From the NCBI GenBank assembly GCA_947177595.1, contig CAMWUZ010000047.1, positions 1 through 9,755 of the forward strand: 9,755 bases of DNA. Reading direction: 5' to 3'. Position numbers and translations under genes: made by a program. Below are positions 1-5,676 of this stretch, piece after piece (within the stretch, counting starts at the first letter, position 1; the number at the start of each line of letters is the position of its first letter). Source of the stretch: an uncultured Porphyromonadaceae bacterium. Lineage in GTDB: Bacteria > Bacteroidota > Bacteroidia > Bacteroidales > Muribaculaceae. The notes under the pieces are model-generated. The model ran no database searches and had not been told where the DNA came from. It saw only the letters and a list, made by a program, of their open reading frames with translations.

Positions 1-116
1 CGGATCTTCTCTTGACTCTTGTACTACTTCTTGTCTATTGTAAATCTTTCAATGTACTCTCGCGCTTCGCGCAGCATTGCGATTCGGAAAATCGCATAGC
101 GCGAATAAACCGAAAC
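1..116 (-). other. Putative untranslated leader of a transcript leaving the left edge
   Basis: This minus-strand segment lies downstream of a consensus promoter and shows no credible protein start. The only open frame through it is short, basic and of mixed composition, and it begins upstream of the promoter. The sequence holds a GC-rich hairpin and then a purine-rich stretch running to the window edge. By arrangement (tandem promoters, structured leader, no coding start within about 115 nt) it resembles the leader of an rRNA operon, with 16S expected just outside the window. No mature rRNA sequence is visible here, so this is inference. The leader of a protein gene remains possible. Confidence 0.35.
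61..103 (-). other. GC-rich stem-loop in the leader
   Basis: The inner stem is a perfect 7-bp pairing of 78-84 with 90-96 (TGCGATT with AATCGCA, 5-nt loop). An outer 5-bp pairing of 68-72 (CGCGC) with 99-103 (GCGCG) flanks it across an asymmetric internal loop. A smaller alternative, 61-64 with 68-71 (CGCG-CTT-CGCG), would compete for the outer arm. It begins about 13 nt after the predicted transcription start and has no U-tract, so it is more likely a leader or processing structure than a terminator. Confidence 0.45.
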
Positions 117-122
117 GGACTG

Positions 123-154
123 CAAAGTTATTTCTAACTTTTCAAACCTGCAAA
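123..154 (-). promoter_or_regulatory. Bacteroidota-type promoter (perfect consensus), reading left
   Basis: Read on the minus strand, TTTG (154-151) is followed after exactly 20 nt by TAACTTTG (130-123). This matches the TTTG-N19-21-TAnnTTTG consensus recognised by the primary sigma factor of Bacteroides and relatives. The predicted transcription start is near 116. A/T-rich sequence with A-tracts lies just upstream (about 155-175), as in strong promoters. No gene within the window is served by it; its transcript leaves the left edge. Confidence 0.7.
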
Positions 155-278
155 TTTTTATAGGAGTTTTTTTGATGCGAACCCGTCGCTCGTTTTGATT
201 GCCGATGGCAAAAAATCTTTTTCCTTGCTTAAACTTGCTTAGCCGCTGCTGAAGCAGTGCTTTTCTCAAAAGCGAGTG

Positions 279-309
279 CGAAGTTACAATCATTTTTCCG
301 AAAAACAAT
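279..309 (-). promoter_or_regulatory. Possible second, tandem promoter reading left
   Basis: Minus-strand ATTG (309-306), a 19-nt spacer, then TAACTTCG (286-279): each element has one mismatch to the TTTG / TAnnTTTG consensus, and the spacing is correct. It lies about 156 bp upstream of the perfect promoter, in the same orientation. Tandem promoters are common ahead of stable-RNA operons. The match is weaker and could be chance. Confidence 0.35.
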
Positions 310-511
310 ACCCTCCCAATATTTTTAACAGCATTTTAATTATGCGAGCATATATTTTGCGTTTATTCACTTTTACATAAGCCTCCATAACGTGCTCTAA
401 TTTCCATATACCGCTAATTTATAACGTATTAAACGATCATACACTATTTTATGGTTGTTTGTTTGATTTTTTGTGAGTATTTTCGCGAAATATACATGAT
501 AATATACAATT
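310..511. other. A/T-rich intergenic stretch, no gene seen
   Basis: This strongly A/T-rich spacer separates the left-reading promoters from the right-reading DUF1460 gene. I see no tRNA, repeat array or convincing ORF; the open frame at 397-657 on the minus strand overlaps the start of the real plus-strand gene. A promoter for the DUF1460 gene should lie here, but no good match was found. The closest are TTTG at 458-461 with TATTTTCG at 478-485 (16-nt spacer, too short) and TTTG at 470-473 with TACATGAT at 493-500 (19-nt spacer, poor -7). Confidence 0.5.
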
Positions 512-1369
512 ATGAGATACGGATCAATATTGATTTCTGCCTTATCACTTCTCCTCATAAATATATCAGCATATGCGGTATCGCCCTCACAAGTGCATTT
601 CGGCAATGAAAGTAATGATACCATCGCCATCACAACACTTTTAGTCAACAATCTCAAGCCGGGAACGAGCCTGAATAATTACATGGTGATTATAGGAACG
701 AGTTTTGAAGGGACTCCATACGCAGGAGGCACTCTTGAGGGCAGTCCTGAAGTTCTAAGAGTGAATTTACAAGGTATGGATTGTGTGTCTTTTGTAGAAA
801 CTGTTGCTGCCCTGGCACAGACTCTCGGAGAGAGACGCACCTCCTGGATTGATTTCATCTACAATCTGGAACGGTTGAGATACAGAGGAGGAAACATGAA
901 TGGATACGCAAGCCGACTGCATTATTTCAGCGACTGGGTGGTAGATAACCACCACCGAGGCAATATCACTGAGGTGACCGACCGGATAGCTAATGCATCT
1001 TATCTGGTGAAGACTCTGGATTTCATGACCCAGAATCGCGACAAATACGATGCGCTTGCTGACAGCACTGAGTATGAGCGGATCAAAAATATTCAGGTGG
1101 GATTTCGCTCTCACCGCTTCCCTTACATAAAATCGACCAATATCGGAGCTGCAAATATTTTGCCCGGTGATATTATAGCTGTTGTATCAAAAACTCCGGG
1201 ACTGGATGTGAGTCATCTCGGTATCGCCGTGGAAGTAAACGGAAAGATTCATTTACTCCATGCATCGTCGAAAGAGGGTAAGGTATGCGTGAGCGATGTG
1301 CCATTAACAGAATATATAAGGCGCAACCGAAACGCCATCGGCATAAGGGTGATAAGAATGAAGGACTGA
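512..1369 (+). CDS. Secreted DUF1460 / NlpC-P60-like N-acetylmuramoyl-L-alanine amidase family protein
   Basis: This 285-aa protein has a Sec signal peptide: basic MRYG, a hydrophobic core to about residue 18, and cleavage probably after AYA at 22. No lipobox is seen, so it should be a soluble periplasmic or secreted protein. The body matches the DUF1460 family (Pfam PF07313), with an NlpC/P60-like papain fold. The likely nucleophile is Cys91 in GMDCVSFVETVAAL. Candidate catalytic histidines are His235 (DVSHLGIAVEV) and His250 (IHLLHAS), and SRLHYFSDWVVDN (135-147) is another conserved-looking block. Characterised members cleave the MurNAc-L-Ala bond of peptidoglycan fragments, which points to wall turnover or recycling; the substrate here is inferred. 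The gene stands alone and is convergent with eno. The ATG at 512 is favoured because the signal peptide starts directly there. No Shine-Dalgarno is visible, as is usual in Bacteroidota. Confidence 0.85.
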   Translation: MRYGSILISALSLLLINISAYAVSPSQVHFGNESNDTIAITTLLVNNLKPGTSLNNYMVIIGTSFEGTPYAGGTLEGSPEVLRVNLQGMDCVSFVETVAALAQTLGERRTSWIDFIYNLERLRYRGGNMNGYASRLHYFSDWVVDNHHRGNITEVTDRIANASYLVKTLDFMTQNRDKYDALADSTEYERIKNIQVGFRSHRFPYIKSTNIGAANILPGDIIAVVSKTPGLDVSHLGIAVEVNGKIHLLHASSKEGKVCVSDVPLTEYIRRNRNAIGIRVIRMKD

Positions 1370-1389
1370 GAGCAATAATTATGAGATAT

Positions 1390-1423
1390 AAAAAAACCGC
1401 CGGAATTTTCCGACGGTTTTTTA
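1390..1423. terminator. Bidirectional intrinsic terminator between DUF1460 gene and eno
   Basis: The stem pairs 1396-1405 with 1408-1417 (ACCG-C-CGGAA / TTCCG-A-CGGT, one C/A mismatch) around a very tight loop. It has seven A on the left (1390-1396) and six T on the right (1417-1422), so it gives a U-tract in both directions. It lies 20-30 nt past the DUF1460 stop and within 60 nt of the eno stop. A second small palindrome, GCGGCTAAGCCGC at 1430-1442, lies between it and the eno stop codon. Confidence 0.85.
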
Positions 1424-1449
1424 TTGTCAGCGGCTAAGCCGCAGATGAT

Positions 1450-2745
1450 TTATGCCTGAGGCATTTTGGTGCGTTTGCCGTAGCCATACTGAGCCGCGTC
1501 ACCAAGTTCTTCCTGAATGCGGAGAAGCTGGTTGTATTTAGCCATACGGTCTGAGCGGCTTGCAGAACCGGTTTTGATCTGTCCTGCATTTGTTGCAACA
1601 GCGATATCAGCAATGGTAGCGTCCTCAGTTTCACCTGAACGGTGTGAGATAACAGCTGTGTAGCCGTTACGCTGTGCGAGTTCAACAGCACGGAGGGTTT
1701 CTGTGAGTGAGCCGATCTGGTTAACTTTAACAAGGATAGAGTTAGCGCAGCCGAGTTCGATACCTTTTTCAAGGTATTTCACATTGGTAACAAAGAGGTC
1801 GTCACCAACGAGCTGACAACGCTTGCCGATAAGGTCCGTGAGGATTTTCCAACCTTCCCAGTCGCCTTCAGCCATACCGTCCTCGATAGAGTCGATGGGG
1901 AATTCCTCAACGAGTTCCTTGAGATACTGTGCCTGCTGCTCAGATGTGAGTTTGGGAGCATTAGAACCCTGTTTCCATGTGTAGTCATATACACCGTCTT
2001 TGTAGAATTCAGAAGATGCGCAGTCAAGACCGATGGTAACATCCTTACCGGGTTTGTAGCCGGCGAGCTCGATAGCTTTAATTATTACATTGAGGGCATC
2101 CTTGGTGCCGTCAAGAGTAGGAGCGAAGCCACCTTCGTCACCGACAGCGGTAGAGAGACCGCGATCGTGTAGAACTTTCTTGAGGCTGTGGAATACTTCA
2201 GTACCCATTCTGATACCTTCCTTGAAGCAGCATGCGCCGATAGGACGAATCATGAATTCCTGGAAGCAGATGGGAGCATCTGAATGAGCACCACCATTGA
2301 TGATGTTCATCATGGGAACGGGAAGAACGTATGAGTTCACACCGCCGATATATTTGTACAGGGGAAGGTCGAGATAATCGGCAGCAGCCTTAGCTACAGC
2401 GAGAGATACGCCAAGGATTGCGTTAGCTCCGAGTTTTGATTTGGTTTCGGTGCCGTCGAGAGCAATCATGGTTTCATCAATCTTAATCTGATCAAGCGCG
2501 CTCATTCCTTCGAGTGCCTGCGCGATAGGACCGTTAACGTTTGCCACTGCTTTGGTTACGCCTTTTCCGAGGTAACGACCTTTGTCGCCGTCACGAAGCT
2601 CAAGAGCCTCGTTAACACCGGTTGAAGCGCCGGAGGGAACAGATGCGCGACCGCGTGCTCCTGATTCAAGGATAACGTCTACTTCTACTGTGGGGTTGCC
2701 TCTTGAATCGAGCACCTCACGACCGATGATTTTTTCAATTCTCAT
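1450..2745 (-). CDS. eno: Enolase (phosphopyruvate hydratase)
   Basis: Glycolytic enzyme interconverting 2-phosphoglycerate and phosphoenolpyruvate; cytosolic, Mg-dependent. The 431 aa are full family length. Visible landmarks: SVPSGASTGVNEALELRDGD (36-54, the mobile active-site loop with Ser42), MNIINGGAHSD (146-156), Glu163 in FQEF, the catalytic base region GDEGGFAP with Glu204, metal ligands Asp241 (GLDCASSEF), Glu288 (SIEDGMAEGDW) and Asp315 (LVGDDLFVTN), catalytic Lys340 (SILVKVNQIGS), substrate-binding HRSGETED (368-375), and Lys391 (QIKTGS). All expected catalytic residues are present. It follows rplQ in the same direction after 207 bp containing a hairpin and a probable promoter, so it is probably a separate unit, although read-through from the ribosomal operon is possible. 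The ATG at 2745 gives the standard N-terminus MRIEKIIGREVLDSRGNPT. Confidence 0.98.
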   Translation of the reverse strand: MRIEKIIGREVLDSRGNPTVEVDVILESGARGRASVPSGASTGVNEALELRDGDKGRYLGKGVTKAVANVNGPIAQALEGMSALDQIKIDETMIALDGTETKSKLGANAILGVSLAVAKAAADYLDLPLYKYIGGVNSYVLPVPMMNIINGGAHSDAPICFQEFMIRPIGACCFKEGIRMGTEVFHSLKKVLHDRGLSTAVGDEGGFAPTLDGTKDALNVIIKAIELAGYKPGKDVTIGLDCASSEFYKDGVYDYTWKQGSNAPKLTSEQQAQYLKELVEEFPIDSIEDGMAEGDWEGWKILTDLIGKRCQLVGDDLFVTNVKYLEKGIELGCANSILVKVNQIGSLTETLRAVELAQRNGYTAVISHRSGETEDATIADIAVATNAGQIKTGSASRSDRMAKYNQLLRIQEELGDAAQYGYGKRTKMPQA

Positions 2746-2806
2746 AATTGTTCGGTATATTAAGGGTTTTGGTTATATGTTTCTTGCGTTTTTATAGCGC
2801 TTTGTG

Positions 2807-2814
2807 CAAAGTTA
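2807..2814 (-). promoter_or_regulatory. Probable eno promoter (-7 element)
   Basis: Minus-strand TAACTTTG at 2814-2807 is a perfect TAnnTTTG -7 element. It gives a predicted start near 2800 and a 5' UTR of about 55 nt ahead of the eno ATG. No TTTG is found at 19-21 nt upstream (the position reads CAAA on this strand), so the -33 element is weak. An A-rich tract (minus strand, about 2850-2872) lies upstream and might act as an UP-like element. Confidence 0.5.
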
Positions 2815-2889
2815 ATAATTTCCAACGGAATAGTTTGCTGTGGAAATGCTGTTTTTATTTTTTTATTTTTTGTTGGAGGTGTTTAAACG

Positions 2890-2930
2890 ATTTCAGGCCG
2901 CCTGACAGATATTGTCGGGCGACCTGAAAT
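2890..2930 (-). other. Long imperfect hairpin after rplQ (3' end structure or factor-dependent terminator)
   Basis: Arms 2890-2907 and 2913-2930 pair over 18 positions with one C/A mismatch and one T/G wobble (ATTTCAGG, CGCC, GACA blocks) around a 5-nt loop. It lies 22 nt beyond the rplQ stop. On the minus strand the sequence after it begins CGTTTAAACACC and has no U-run, so it is not a textbook intrinsic terminator. It may stabilise the 3' end of the operon mRNA or act with Rho. Confidence 0.6.
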
Positions 2931-2952
2931 ATGATCTAACTGCAGCAGTTGA

Positions 2953-3483
2953 TTATTCAGCAGCTTTTTCAGCTTCGGGCTCTGCTGCCGGAAGTTCGGG
3001 TTCAGCTTCTTTTGCTGCTTCAACGGGATTTTCAAGTGCGGGCTCAGCAGCTGCAGCCTTGTTTGAGCGACGGCTACGGCGTGTGCGACCTTCTTTCTTG
3101 CCACTCTTTTCCTTGAGCATATTTTCATTGTAGTCAACGAGCTCAATGAAGCAAATCTTAGCGTTATCACCGAGGCGGTTTCCGGTTTTGAGGATACGGG
3201 TATATCCACCGTTGCGATCTCCAATTTTCTGCGCTACTTCACGGAAGAGCTCTGTAACAGCTTCTTTGTTCTGGAGGTAGCTGAAAACGAGACGACGGTT
3301 TGTCATTGTATCGTTTTTGGCGCGGTTGATGAGGGGCTCAGCATACATGCGGAGTGCTTTCGCCTTAGCAAGGGTGGTGAAGATGCGTTTACGCATGATC
3401 AGCGCAATGGTCATGTTGGCGAGGAGCGCGTCGCGGTGAGCCTTCTTGCGTCCGAGATGGTTGAAGTTCTTATTGTGTCTCAT
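2953..3483 (-). CDS. rplQ: 50S ribosomal protein L17 with C-terminal extension
   Basis: L17 is a large-subunit protein near the peptide exit side. The core spans residues 1 to about 118, opening MRHNKNFNHLGRKKAHRDAL and containing LINRAKNDT and GGYTRILKTGNRLGDNAKICFIEL, the family signature. At 176 aa it is much longer than the roughly 115-130 aa usual in Proteobacteria and Firmicutes. Residues 119-142 form a Lys/Arg-rich linker (KSGKKEGRTRRSRRSNK), and residues 143-176 an Ala/Glu/Pro-rich tail that is probably disordered and strongly acidic. Extended L17 proteins occur in Bacteroidota, so the tail is probably genuine; the stop is in frame and no frameshift is needed. The gene starts 6 nt after the rpoA stop, in the conserved rpoA-rplQ order, which suggests translational coupling. 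Confidence 0.97.
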   Translation of the reverse strand: MRHNKNFNHLGRKKAHRDALLANMTIALIMRKRIFTTLAKAKALRMYAEPLINRAKNDTMTNRRLVFSYLQNKEAVTELFREVAQKIGDRNGGYTRILKTGNRLGDNAKICFIELVDYNENMLKEKSGKKEGRTRRSRRSNKAAAAEPALENPVEAAKEAEPELPAAEPEAEKAAE

Positions 3484-3489
3484 CGTTCT

Positions 3490-4482
3490 TTACTCTTTGT
3501 CTAATTTGTATTTTGAAATATCCATACCAAACGAAAGGTTGAGATTGGCAAGGAGTTCGTCGAGTTCGGTAAGTGATTTTTTACCGAAGTTTCTGAATTT
3601 GAGAAGGTCGGTTTTGTTGAACACGACGAGTTCACCGAGGGTTTCCACTTCTGCACTCTTGAGGCAGTTGAGTGCTCTGACACTCAGATCCATGTCAACA
3701 AGTTTTGACTTGAGGAGCTGTCGCATATGAAGCACTTCTTCATCAAACTCTTCATTACCCTCTGTCTCAGCTGTTTCAAGAGTAATTTTCTCATCTGAGA
3801 AGAGCATGAAGTGATGTATGAGGATTTTAGCTGCTTCTTTGAGAGCTTCCTGAGGAAGGATGGAACCGTTGGTGGTGATTTCGAGCGTGAGCTTATCGTA
3901 GTCGGTTTTCTGGTCAACGCGGAAATTATCTACGATATATTTCACATTAACAATAGGTGTGTAGATGGAGTCAATAGCGATGGTATTGATATCATCCGCC
4001 GCAATTTCCTGCTCTTCAGCACGGACCCATCCGCGTCCTTTGTTAATGGTGAGTTCGATATTGAAACTTGCGCTCGGATCCAAATGACAGATTACGAGTT
4101 CGGGGTTGAGTACTTCAAATCCGGTAAGGGCTTTGCCTATGTCTCCGGCTTTGAATTCTTCGGTACCTGCCACAGTAATCCTGATCTTTTCGTCTTCAAC
4201 ATCTTCATTCAGGCGTTTGAGGTTTACCTTCTTGAGGTTAAGTATGATGTTGGTCACATCTTCCTTGACTCCGGGCACTGTGTCAAATTCGTGCTTAACG
4301 CCGTCAATTCTCACAGATGAGATTGCAAAACCTTCAAGTGATGAGAGGAGTATGCGACGGAGTGCGTTGCCGATGGTTGTGCCGTATCCGGGTTCCAGAG
4401 GTTTGAACTCAAATTTGCCGAAATGATTGTCAGCCTCCAACATCAGGACCTTGTCAGGCTTTTGGAATGCTAATATAGCCAT
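3490..4482 (-). CDS. rpoA: DNA-directed RNA polymerase subunit alpha
   Basis: Alpha dimerises to nucleate assembly of RNA polymerase and contacts DNA and activators through its C-terminal domain. The 330 aa are standard length. The N-terminal domain (about 1-235) holds the dimerisation motif GYGTTIGNALRRILLSSLEG (32-51) and HFMLFSDE near its end. An acidic linker follows (236-253, TAETEGNEEFDEEV). The C-terminal domain (about 255-318) has DLSVRALNCLKSAEVETLGEL and KFRNFGKKSLTELDELL. Arg269, Asn272, Cys273 and Lys275 line up with E. coli Arg265, Asn268, Cys269 and Lys271, the residues used for UP-element contact, so DNA binding should be retained. It lies 19 nt after rpsD, in the alpha-operon position. 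Confidence 0.98.
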   Translation of the reverse strand: MAILAFQKPDKVLMLEADNHFGKFEFKPLEPGYGTTIGNALRRILLSSLEGFAISSVRIDGVKHEFDTVPGVKEDVTNIILNLKKVNLKRLNEDVEDEKIRITVAGTEEFKAGDIGKALTGFEVLNPELVICHLDPSASFNIELTINKGRGWVRAEEQEIAADDINTIAIDSIYTPIVNVKYIVDNFRVDQKTDYDKLTLEITTNGSILPQEALKEAAKILIHHFMLFSDEKITLETAETEGNEEFDEEVLHMRQLLKSKLVDMDLSVRALNCLKSAEVETLGELVVFNKTDLLKFRNFGKKSLTELDELLANLNLSFGMDISKYKLDKE

Positions 4483-4501
4483 GTGGATCTGGTGTTAAAG
4501 A

Positions 4502-5107
4502 TTACTTGGAGTAGAGCTCGACGATGAGCTGTTCCTTAATATTTTCGGGGATATCTTCGCGTGCGGGAACGTGAAGCAGTTTACCTGACTTGGTTGATTC
4601 GTTCCACTCAAGCCAAGGATATTTGCTGTGGTTGAATCCAGCGAGTGCGTCAGCAATCACTTCGAGTGATTTTGATTTTTCGCGTACACCCACAACGTCA
4701 CCGGGCTTAACTGCATATGAAGCGATGTTTACAACGTCGCCGTTAACAGTGATATGACGGTGGAGAACAAGCTGACGTGCTGCAGCACGGGTGGGCGCGA
4801 TGCCGAGACGGTAAACCACGTTATCGAGACGACCTTCAAGGAGCTGAAGGAGGATCTCACCAGTGATACCTTTGGCGCGTGAAGCTTTGTCAAAGAGATT
4901 ACGGAACTGTTTTTCAAGGACTCCGTAGGTGTATTTAGCTTTCTGCTTCTCTCTGAGCTGAACACCATACTCAGAGGTTTTGCGGCGCTTGTTTGCTCCG
5001 TGCTGTCCCGGGGGGAAGTTTTTCCTGGCGAGCACTTTGTCTTCGCCGAAGATAGGTTCGCCGAATTTACGGGCGATTTTAGTCTTGGGGCCGGTATATC
5101 TTGCCAT
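4502..5107 (-). CDS. rpsD: 30S ribosomal protein S4 (zinc-free form)
   Basis: S4 is a primary 16S-binding protein that starts 30S assembly at the five-way junction; in E. coli and B. subtilis it also represses its own mRNA. The 201 aa are of usual length. The N-terminal region (1-90) contains FPPGQHGANKRRKTSEYG and the LREKQKAKYTYG block. The RNA-binding S4 domain is at about 91-155 (EGRLDNVVYRLGIAPTRAAA, HRHITVNGDVVNIASYAVKPGD). There is no cysteine anywhere, so this is the C-minus form lacking the N-terminal zinc knuckle found in many other S4 proteins. It is preceded by an unusually long gap (170 nt) with competing RNA helices, which suggests that its expression is separately controlled. 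Confidence 0.98.
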   Translation of the reverse strand: MARYTGPKTKIARKFGEPIFGEDKVLARKNFPPGQHGANKRRKTSEYGVQLREKQKAKYTYGVLEKQFRNLFDKASRAKGITGEILLQLLEGRLDNVVYRLGIAPTRAAARQLVLHRHITVNGDVVNIASYAVKPGDVVGVREKSKSLEVIADALAGFNHSKYPWLEWNESTKSGKLLHVPAREDIPENIKEQLIVELYSK

Positions 5108-5163
5108 TTTAATTTTTAGTTTTTGTGTTGGATTGCAATATTTTCATCAGTGAGCGCAGCCGC

Positions 5164-5221
5164 GACCATAGAGAGGTGAAAAAATATGGTCAATTTCACT
5201 CTTCTGACAAAAAAGAAATTG
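5164..5221 (-). promoter_or_regulatory. Candidate rpsD leader RNA with competing helices (possible S4 autoregulatory site)
   Basis: This lies in the 170-nt gap between rpsK and rpsD, 56 nt upstream of the rpsD ATG. Three helices can be drawn on the minus strand: H1, 5221-5215 with 5197-5191 (CAATTTC/GAAATTG, 7 bp perfect); H2, 5202-5194 with 5181-5172 (AGAGTGAAA with TTTCACCTCT, 9 bp with one bulged C); and H3, 5191-5185 with 5170-5164 (GACCATA/TATGGTC, 7 bp perfect). H1 and H3 are compatible except for one shared base. H2 excludes H1, and with H3 it forms either an exclusive alternative or, if H2 is shortened to TGAAA/TTTCA, an H-type pseudoknot. S4 is known to bind pseudoknotted leaders in other phyla. 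The S4 role here is inference. Confidence 0.45.
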
Positions 5222-5254
5222 CGTTCCTGAAATAAAGTGATTGCTAAGTTGAGT

Positions 5255-5274
5255 ATGCCTAAAAGCCGAGGCAC
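5255..5274 (-). other. Small hairpin just after rpsK stop
   Basis: A 5-bp perfect stem, TGCCT (5256-5260) with AGGCA (5269-5273), with an 8-nt loop, lies four bases beyond the rpsK stop codon at the upstream end of the rpsD leader. There is no U-tract. It may be part of the same leader fold or a processing site; it is short enough to be chance. Confidence 0.3.
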
Positions 5275-5277
5275 AAA

Positions 5278-5667
5278 TTATACTCTTCTGCGTTTCGGGG
5301 GACGGCATCCATTGTGGGGGAGCGGAGTAACATCTACGATTTCAGTTACTTCAATGCCTGCTCCATGCACGGTGCGGATAGCTGACTCGCGTCCGTTACC
5401 GGGGCCCTTAACGTATGCTTTAACTTTGCGAAGTCCGAGATCATAAGCGGTTTTTGCGCAATCCTGAGCTGCCATCTGCGCTGCATAGGGAGTGTTCTTT
5501 TTAGAACCTCTGAATCCCATTTTGCCGGCGCTTGACCATGAGATAACCTGACCTTCGGAATTAGCGAGGCAAACGATAATGTTGTTGAATGAGGAATGAA
5601 CGTGTAGCTGACCGGCAGCGTCCACTTTGACATTTCTCTTTTTAGTTGCGACTGTTTTTTTTGCCAT
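5278..5667 (-). CDS. rpsK: 30S ribosomal protein S11
   Basis: S11 sits on the small-subunit platform and contacts 16S helix 45 and S18. The 129 aa are normal length. Family blocks: HVHSSFNNIIVCLANSEGQV (22-41), SSAGKMGFRGSKKNTPYAAQ (45-64), VKGPGNGRESAIRTVHGAG (86-104), and the basic C-terminal tail DVTPLPHNGCRPPKRRRV (112-129). The Asn119-Gly120 pair corresponds to the site that carries an isoaspartate in E. coli S11; whether it does so here is not known. It starts 9 nt after rpsM. Unlike most gaps in the cluster, 170 nt follow before the next gene. Confidence 0.98.
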   Translation of the reverse strand: MAKKTVATKKRNVKVDAAGQLHVHSSFNNIIVCLANSEGQVISWSSAGKMGFRGSKKNTPYAAQMAAQDCAKTAYDLGLRKVKAYVKGPGNGRESAIRTVHGAGIEVTEIVDVTPLPHNGCRPPKRRRV

Positions 5668-5676
5668 ATTGTTATT

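Noticed and set aside
24..308. 94-aa open frame on the minus strand
   Set aside because: It runs through both promoter elements and a GC hairpin, has no recognisable domain, and its composition is that of translated noncoding DNA.
397..657. 86-aa open frame on the minus strand
   Set aside because: It overlaps the start and signal peptide of the DUF1460 gene and has no family resemblance. It has a hydrophobic start, but this comes from A/T-rich sequence.
235..1442. Shared 12-mer CAGCGGCTAAGC at about 236-247 (inverted) and 1429-1440
   Set aside because: Only two copies, each inside a different small palindrome; too short to call a repeat or attachment site.
1434..2042. Two open frames (112 and 87 aa) in another frame inside eno
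   Set aside because: They are Ser/Thr/Leu-rich shadow translations within a full-length enolase with all catalytic residues intact.
3811..4320. 169-aa open frame on the plus strand, antisense to rpoA
   Set aside because: It lies entirely within the strongly conserved rpoA gene; its length reflects codon bias on the opposite strand.
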